From Pseudomonadota bacterium (GTDB lineage: Bacteria; Pseudomonadota; Alphaproteobacteria; Acetobacterales; Acetobacteraceae), in assembly GCA_021781835.1 (NCBI GenBank), contig JAJXWD010000022.1, forward strand, positions 1 through 44,914: DNA of 44,914 nucleotides. Reading direction: 5' to 3'. Shown piece by piece: positions 40,696 through 44,914 of the stretch. Under the pieces are notes generated by a model. The model was given only the letters and a program-made list of their open reading frames with translations. It was not told the origin of the DNA and did no database searches. Position 1 is the stretch's first letter. Each line of letters starts with the position of its first letter. A program made the position numbers and the translations under genes.

Positions 40696-42588
40696 TTACT
40701 CCGCGGCGGCGCGTTCCGCGAGGGGCGCGGGGGGCAAAAATTCCGGCACCTGGCGCTGGAGCAGGGCGAGGGCGGCGGGCGTGTCGCCTTGGGCGGCGAG
40801 GCCGGACAGCTCATCGAGGGCCGCGCGGATCTCGGCCAGGGCGGCGCGCCGGGGGGTGGCGACCAGCAGGCCCGGCACAGAGGTGGGGCGCGGGGTTTCG
40901 GCGCCGTGGAAGAGCTGCTCGAACAGTTTTTCGCCGGGGCGGATGCCGGTGAATTCGATTTTGATGTCGGTCTCGGGGCGCAGGCCGGCGAGCTGGATCA
41001 TTTGGCGGGCGAGGTCGAGGATGCGCAGCGGCTCGCCCATGTCGAGCACGAAGATGCCGCCTTCGGGGACGATGGCGGGGTCGGCGCCCACGGACGCCGC
41101 CTGGAGGCAGAGCCCGACCGCTTCCTTGGCGGTCATGAAATAGCGGCGCATTTCGGGGGAGGTGACGGTGAGCGGGCCGCCCTGGGCGAGCTGGTGGCGG
41201 AACAGCTCGACCACCGAGCCGGTGGAGCCCAGAACATTGCCAAACCGTACCGTGACCACCCGCAGGCCGGCGCGGGCGTGGCGGGCCTCGATGTCGCGCG
41301 CCTGGGCGTAGAGCTCGGCCAGGCGCTTGGTGGCGCCCATGACCGAGCTGGGGTTGACCGCCTTGTCGGTGGAGATGAGGACCATGAGGCGGGCGCCCGA
41401 GTGGGCCGCGGCATCGGCCACCACGCGGGTGCCGAGCGCGTTGGTGCGCAGGGCTTCGAGCGGGTTGGACTCGACCAGGGGGACATGTTTGAGGGCGGCC
41501 GCGTGGAGCACGAGATCGGGGGTGAAGCCCTGGCAGAGCGCGGTTATGCGGGGCTCATCGCGGATGTCGGCGATGACCGCCTGGCGGGGCAGATGGGGGG
41601 CGGTTTCGGCCAGTTCGCGCTCGATCCGCCAGAGGGCGTATTCGGACGAATCGAGCAGCAGCAGCTCGGCCGGGGCCAGCGCCGCGACCTGGCGGGTGAG
41701 TTCGGCGCCGATCGACCCGCCCGCCCCGGTGACCAGCACGCGCGCGCCGGTGATGAGGGCCGCCATGCGCGCCAGATCGAGCGGGAGTTGCGGGCGCTGG
41801 AGCAGATCCTCGATGGCGATGGGGGCGAGGGCGGGGATGCCGTGGGCCGGGGCCAGACGGGTGAGGCTGGGGGTGCGCGCAACCGCCAGACCCAGAGCGG
41901 CGGCGCTGTCGAGCAGGCCGCGCAGGCCGGGGCCGGTGAGCACGCTGGCGGTGATGATGAGCAGGTCTGGCCGGGGGGTGAGGCGGCCAAGCGCGGCTTC
42001 GGCGTCATCGAGGCTGGCGATGATGTCGAGCCCGGCCATGCGGCCGCCGGCAGAGCGGGGCGAGAGGGCGATGAGGCCGCAAATGCGGTAGGGCGCGGCG
42101 GGCGCGCGGGCATGGGCGGCCAGGAACAGCTCGGCCTCCTCGCCGCTGCCCACCAAAATGGCGCGGCGATACCGGGCGGAGGCGGGCCGGACCAGCCGGC
42201 GCTCGCGCCATTGGCGGTAGAGCAGCTTGGGGAGGGTGAGCAGCGTGCTCTGCACCAGCGCCAGAATGACCGGAAAGCCGGGCGATGGCAGGCGCAGCCC
42301 GGCGCCCAGCATGAACAGCGAGAGCAGCAGCGCGACGGCCAGCCCGGACAGCGCCAGGGCCACCAGGTCGCGGAAGGAGACGAAGCGCCAATGAAGGCGC
42401 GCGAAGCCCAGGGGCAGACCGATGAGCCAAAAAACCAGCGCCCCGCCGAGCGCCAGGGGCAGCGGGCAATGGCCGTCTGGCCGGGCCAGCCACCAGGCCG
42501 CCGCCACGCCCAGCGACGCCGACGCGCCATCGAACGCCAGGTTGAGCGCCATGCGGCGAAGCAGATGCGGCGAGGCGTTTTGTCTCAT
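40696..42588 (-). CDS. CapD/WbpM-type membrane nucleotide-sugar 4,6-dehydratase
   Basis: A 630-residue protein. The N-terminal 130 residues contain four membrane segments, followed by a cytoplasmic Rossmann-like region (about 141-280) and the SDR catalytic domain with TGAGGSIG (287-294), AAALKHVPLVE, STDKAVNP and the S-M-K active-site motif VNPSSVMGATKR (411-422). Such proteins make UDP-4-keto-6-deoxy-HexNAc for surface polysaccharide or glycoprotein sugars. The ATG at 42588 (MRQNASPHLLRR) is used; a frame from 42624 adds 12 unlikely residues. No glycosyltransferase lies nearby. Confidence 0.9.
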   Translation of the reverse strand: MRQNASPHLLRRMALNLAFDGASASLGVAAAWWLARPDGHCPLPLALGGALVFWLIGLPLGFARLHWRFVSFRDLVALALSGLAVALLLSLFMLGAGLRLPSPGFPVILALVQSTLLTLPKLLYRQWRERRLVRPASARYRRAILVGSGEEAELFLAAHARAPAAPYRICGLIALSPRSAGGRMAGLDIIASLDDAEAALGRLTPRPDLLIITASVLTGPGLRGLLDSAAALGLAVARTPSLTRLAPAHGIPALAPIAIEDLLQRPQLPLDLARMAALITGARVLVTGAGGSIGAELTRQVAALAPAELLLLDSSEYALWRIERELAETAPHLPRQAVIADIRDEPRITALCQGFTPDLVLHAAALKHVPLVESNPLEALRTNALGTRVVADAAAHSGARLMVLISTDKAVNPSSVMGATKRLAELYAQARDIEARHARAGLRVVTVRFGNVLGSTGSVVELFRHQLAQGGPLTVTSPEMRRYFMTAKEAVGLCLQAASVGADPAIVPEGGIFVLDMGEPLRILDLARQMIQLAGLRPETDIKIEFTGIRPGEKLFEQLFHGAETPRPTSVPGLLVATPRRAALAEIRAALDELSGLAAQGDTPAALALLQRQVPEFLPPAPLAERAAAE

Positions 42589-42728
42589 GGGGCAACTATA
42601 ACCCGGAGCGAAGCAGGCGGCCACAACTTAAAATAATCCAACCTCTGTGGAGAATTGGGGAGCTTTTTGGCAAAAGCGCCCCAAACCCCGCAAAAATTCT
42701 TGATTATCCTTCAGGGAGACGAGAGGGG

Positions 42729-43190
42729 TCAGGCCAGCTCGACCAGGGCTTCGACTTCGACCGCGGCATCGAGCGGCAGCGAGGGCACGCCGACCGTGGA
42801 GCGGGCATGACGCCCGGCCTCGCCGAAAATGGCCACCGCCAGATCCGAGGCGCCGTTCATGACCACCGCGTGCTGGGTGAATTCGGGCGGGGCGGCGATG
42901 AAGCCGCCCAGGCGCACGATCTGTTTGATGCCAGACAGGCCGTTGGGCAGGGCGGCGTTGAGCTGGGCCAGCACGTTGATGAGGCAGAGACGCGCGGCAT
43001 ATTGGCCCTCTTCGAGGCTCACCGTCTGGCCGAGCTTGCCGGTGACGGCGACCTTGCCCTCGACCGCGGGCAACTGGCCCGAGACCACGGCGAGCTTGCC
43101 CGCGATGCTGACCGGCACATAGGTCGCCACCGGCTTCATGGGCGTGGGAAGGGAAATGCCGAGTTCGGCCAGACGCTCGAGAATGCTCAT
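42729..43190 (-). CDS. RidA/YjgF-family protein
   Basis: A 153-residue protein of the Rid superfamily, in the longer subgroup (compare the YjgF-like proteins of about 150 residues in alphaproteobacteria). It has VSGQLPAVEGKV near residue 37, CLINVLAQLNAAL, IVRLGGFIAAPPEF and a C-terminal HARSTVGVPSLPLDAAVEVEALVEL, with the Arg that binds substrate carboxylates in true RidA. RidA removes reactive enamines; whether this subgroup does so is uncertain. It is 10 bp downstream of the TSCPD gene, so they are likely co-transcribed. Confidence 0.88.
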   Translation of the reverse strand: MSILERLAELGISLPTPMKPVATYVPVSIAGKLAVVSGQLPAVEGKVAVTGKLGQTVSLEEGQYAARLCLINVLAQLNAALPNGLSGIKQIVRLGGFIAAPPEFTQHAVVMNGASDLAVAIFGEAGRHARSTVGVPSLPLDAAVEVEALVELA

Positions 43191-43200
43191 TGGGGTAACC

Positions 43201-44694
43201 TCAGCTCACCAGTTTGAGGGCCTTGCGGCGCTCACGGGGGGCGGGCGCCGGCAGGTCGAGCGGCAGCAGGGGCGCGCGCTCGGAGGCACCATCGCCCACT
43301 GTGTCGGCTTCCTCAAGGGTGGCGGGGGGAAGATTCGTCTGGCCGAGATAATTCACCGCCAGATTGCGGAACACGTAATCGAGCATGGAGGTGGCGGCGG
43401 GCACGGCGGCATCACCCTCGACCGCGCCAGACGGCCCGAAGCGGGTGAAGGTGAAGGCCTCGACGTAATCCTTGAGGTCAACCCCGTGCTGGAGGCCGAT
43501 GGACACGGCGATGGCGAAGGCATCCATGAGGCCGCGAAAGGCCGCGCCCTCCTTGTGAAGGGCGATGAAAATCTCGCCGAGCTTGCCGTTGGCGTATTCG
43601 CCGGTGGATAAAAACAGCTTGTGGCCGCCGACCGCGACTTTTTGCGTGTAACCCGAGCGGCGGGCGGGCAGGGCCTCGCGCATGCGGCGGCTGGGGGCGG
43701 GGGCCGCCGGGGCGACGCTGGGCAGAAAGGCGAAAAAGGGCTTGAGCGACTCGGCCATGACGCCCTGGGCGCCCGCGCGCGGCAGGGTGAACAGCTCATC
43801 GCCCGAGAGCAGGGCGGCCAGCGCCTGCTCGGCGCTCAGCCCTTCGGCGGCGAGGCGCGCCCGCACCCAGCCGGCCAGCCCGCCATCGGGCGCGGTGGCG
43901 GACAAAGCCGGGGCGAAATTGACCGCCTCGGCGCCGAGCAGGGCTTCGATCTCGGGCTCGGTGACGAAGCCGAGCAAGGTTTCGTGGCGGCGCTGGCCGG
44001 CTTGGGCGGCCTCGGCCTGGGCGGCCTGGGCGGCGGCGAGCAGGCCGGGCAGCGGCAGGGAAGCCGGCAGCTGGGGCACGGCGATGGCAAAGCCGGGCGC
44101 GCCGTTGAGGAGGGCGCTGGAGGCGAGATCGGCCTGGGCGGCGATGAAGCCCGAAAGGGCGGCCGCCACGTCGCGGGCCATGGCGCTCTCATAGGGCAGG
44201 CCAAGGCGGGCGAGCAGGAGGTTGAGATCGGTGAAGCTCAGGCCGAGTTTGGGCTCGGACGGCGCGGCCAAAGTGAGGCCGGTGACCGCCACGCGCACCG
44301 CCGCGCCGAGCGCGGGGAGGTCCAGCTCGTCATATTCATCGAGGAAGGCGGGGAGGTTGAGGCAAAAGCCCGGCACGCCGCCCGCGCGGTTGCGCCAGAT
44401 GCGCGCGCAGGGCGCGCCGCGGCGGGTGGCGACAAGGGCGCGGAGCTGCCCGGCGATGTCGCCTTCGAGCCCGGCCGTGACGGCGCGGGCCGCGATGGGA
44501 GCGACCCAGGCCTCGACGGCGATCGGCAGATCGACCCGGCCTTGGCCCACGAACAGCGAGGCCAGGGCCTGGGCCGCCGCGCGGCCAAACCCCTCGGGCA
44601 GGCGCACGGCGACTTGATCGGAATCGGGGTCGGGGGATGCGGCGAGCGTGATGAGCTTGTGGCCCTGCCAGTCCATTTTGTCTGCCTCACTCAT
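43201..44694 (-). CDS. Stand-alone TSCPD-domain protein (B12-ribonucleotide reductase C-terminal homologue)
   Basis: A 497-residue protein starting at the ATG at 44694 ([13 protein letters not shown]); an ATG at 44676 is also possible. Residues about 345-455 are very close to the C-terminal TSCPD domain of adenosylcobalamin-dependent ribonucleotide reductase (NrdJ): [75 protein letters not shown]. The catalytic barrel and the redox Cys residues of a reductase are missing. The first 330 residues are Ala/Leu-rich without a motif I can name. It may bind NrdJ or regulate it; that is inference. Confidence 0.87.
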   Translation of the reverse strand: MSEADKMDWQGHKLITLAASPDPDSDQVAVRLPEGFGRAAAQALASLFVGQGRVDLPIAVEAWVAPIAARAVTAGLEGDIAGQLRALVATRRGAPCARIWRNRAGGVPGFCLNLPAFLDEYDELDLPALGAAVRVAVTGLTLAAPSEPKLGLSFTDLNLLLARLGLPYESAMARDVAAALSGFIAAQADLASSALLNGAPGFAIAVPQLPASLPLPGLLAAAQAAQAEAAQAGQRRHETLLGFVTEPEIEALLGAEAVNFAPALSATAPDGGLAGWVRARLAAEGLSAEQALAALLSGDELFTLPRAGAQGVMAESLKPFFAFLPSVAPAAPAPSRRMREALPARRSGYTQKVAVGGHKLFLSTGEYANGKLGEIFIALHKEGAAFRGLMDAFAIAVSIGLQHGVDLKDYVEAFTFTRFGPSGAVEGDAAVPAATSMLDYVFRNLAVNYLGQTNLPPATLEEADTVGDGASERAPLLPLDLPAPAPRERRKALKLVS

Positions 44695-44879
44695 GGTGAG
44701 GGGAGTGTACGCGAAGGGATGGGACGGGGAAAAGTGCATGTTGTGGTGAATCTGCCCCCGCGCCACAGAATCTTGTGGATAGTCTGAAAGTTGGGGCTTG
44801 GAATCGGGGGCGGCCGCGCGCTGATGCGCCGCGCCGGGCCACCATGGACCTCGGGCGCCGAACACATTATAGGGAGCGC

Positions 44880-44914
44880 ATGAGCAGCACCCAGAATTCC
44901 GCACAGGAGATCGG
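44880..44914 (+). CDS. Possible start of a divergent gene (cut by window end)
   Basis: An ATG at 44880 with AGGGAG 6 bp upstream opens a frame ([11 protein letters not shown]) running off the edge. CATTAT just before it could be part of a -10 region. Too little is visible to name it. It would be divergent from the TSCPD gene with about 185 bp between starts. Confidence 0.4.
   Translation, partial: MSSTQNSAQEI

Noticed and set aside
44765-44785. TTGTGGATAG, close to a DnaA box.
   Set aside because: A single imperfect site with no cluster nearby, and far from the strand-bias switch; not evidence of an origin.

Overview
The window is about 45 kb of dense, GC-rich bacterial chromosome. It most resembles an alphaproteobacterium, probably Acetobacteraceae (Rhodospirillales). 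The evidence is a GapR/DUF2312 gene, DUF2125 and DUF3035 proteins, a three-subunit proton-translocating transhydrogenase, a Hint-domain repeat protein of a type common in acetic-acid bacteria, and a TSCPD protein related to the B12-dependent ribonucleotide reductase. The family assignment is inferred; no rRNA or tRNA is present to confirm it.

Layout. 1-3.4 kb: 3' part of a soluble PAS chemoreceptor (-), a small lipoprotein (+) and the ABC-F ATPase uup (+). 3.6-8.4 kb: operon ribF-ileS-lspA-DUF3035 lipoprotein (-). 8.4-12.5 kb: DUF2125 protein (+), mlaA-mlaC (-), metF (+). 12.7-17.3 kb: UvrD-type helicase overlapping prmA, then a Hint-domain protein (+). 17.5-20.4 kb: pntAA-pntAB-pntB (-). 20.6-23.7 kb: pepF coupled to an ABC1/UbiB-type kinase (-). 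23.8-27.4 kb: APC permease (+), gapR (-), pyruvate kinase (+). 27.7-31.1 kb: a lipoprotein (+), and rsmE-gshA followed by a broken GT87-like membrane protein gene (-). 31.1-32.7 kb: ubiA-SDR (+). 32.9-33.7 kb: an AT-rich foreign gene with a HEPN-like motif. 34.0-36.5 kb: TPP riboswitch and a thiY-thiZ-thiX pyrimidine uptake operon (+). 36.6-44.7 kb, all (-): a TAXI binding protein; a DMT exporter coupled to proline iminopeptidase; a DegT aminotransferase with a CapD-type sugar dehydratase; a RidA-family protein; a TSCPD protein.

The most interesting content is between the genes. (1) A 105-bp element made of two hairpins occurs four times. One copy sits inside the GT87-like gene, is flanked by a 5-bp duplication (GGCAC), and its removal restores the reading frame, so it is a mobile MITE-like element. 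Its stems covary between copies and its TAG ends serve as stop codons for neighbouring genes. (2) Three intergenic regions carry a symmetric array of hairpins: a two-hairpin module, a long central hairpin, and the same module inverted. (3) In the lines I sampled, base composition on the + strand changes from C-rich to G-rich at one of these arrays, next to gapR, whatever the gene direction. This could be a replichore boundary or a rearrangement junction.
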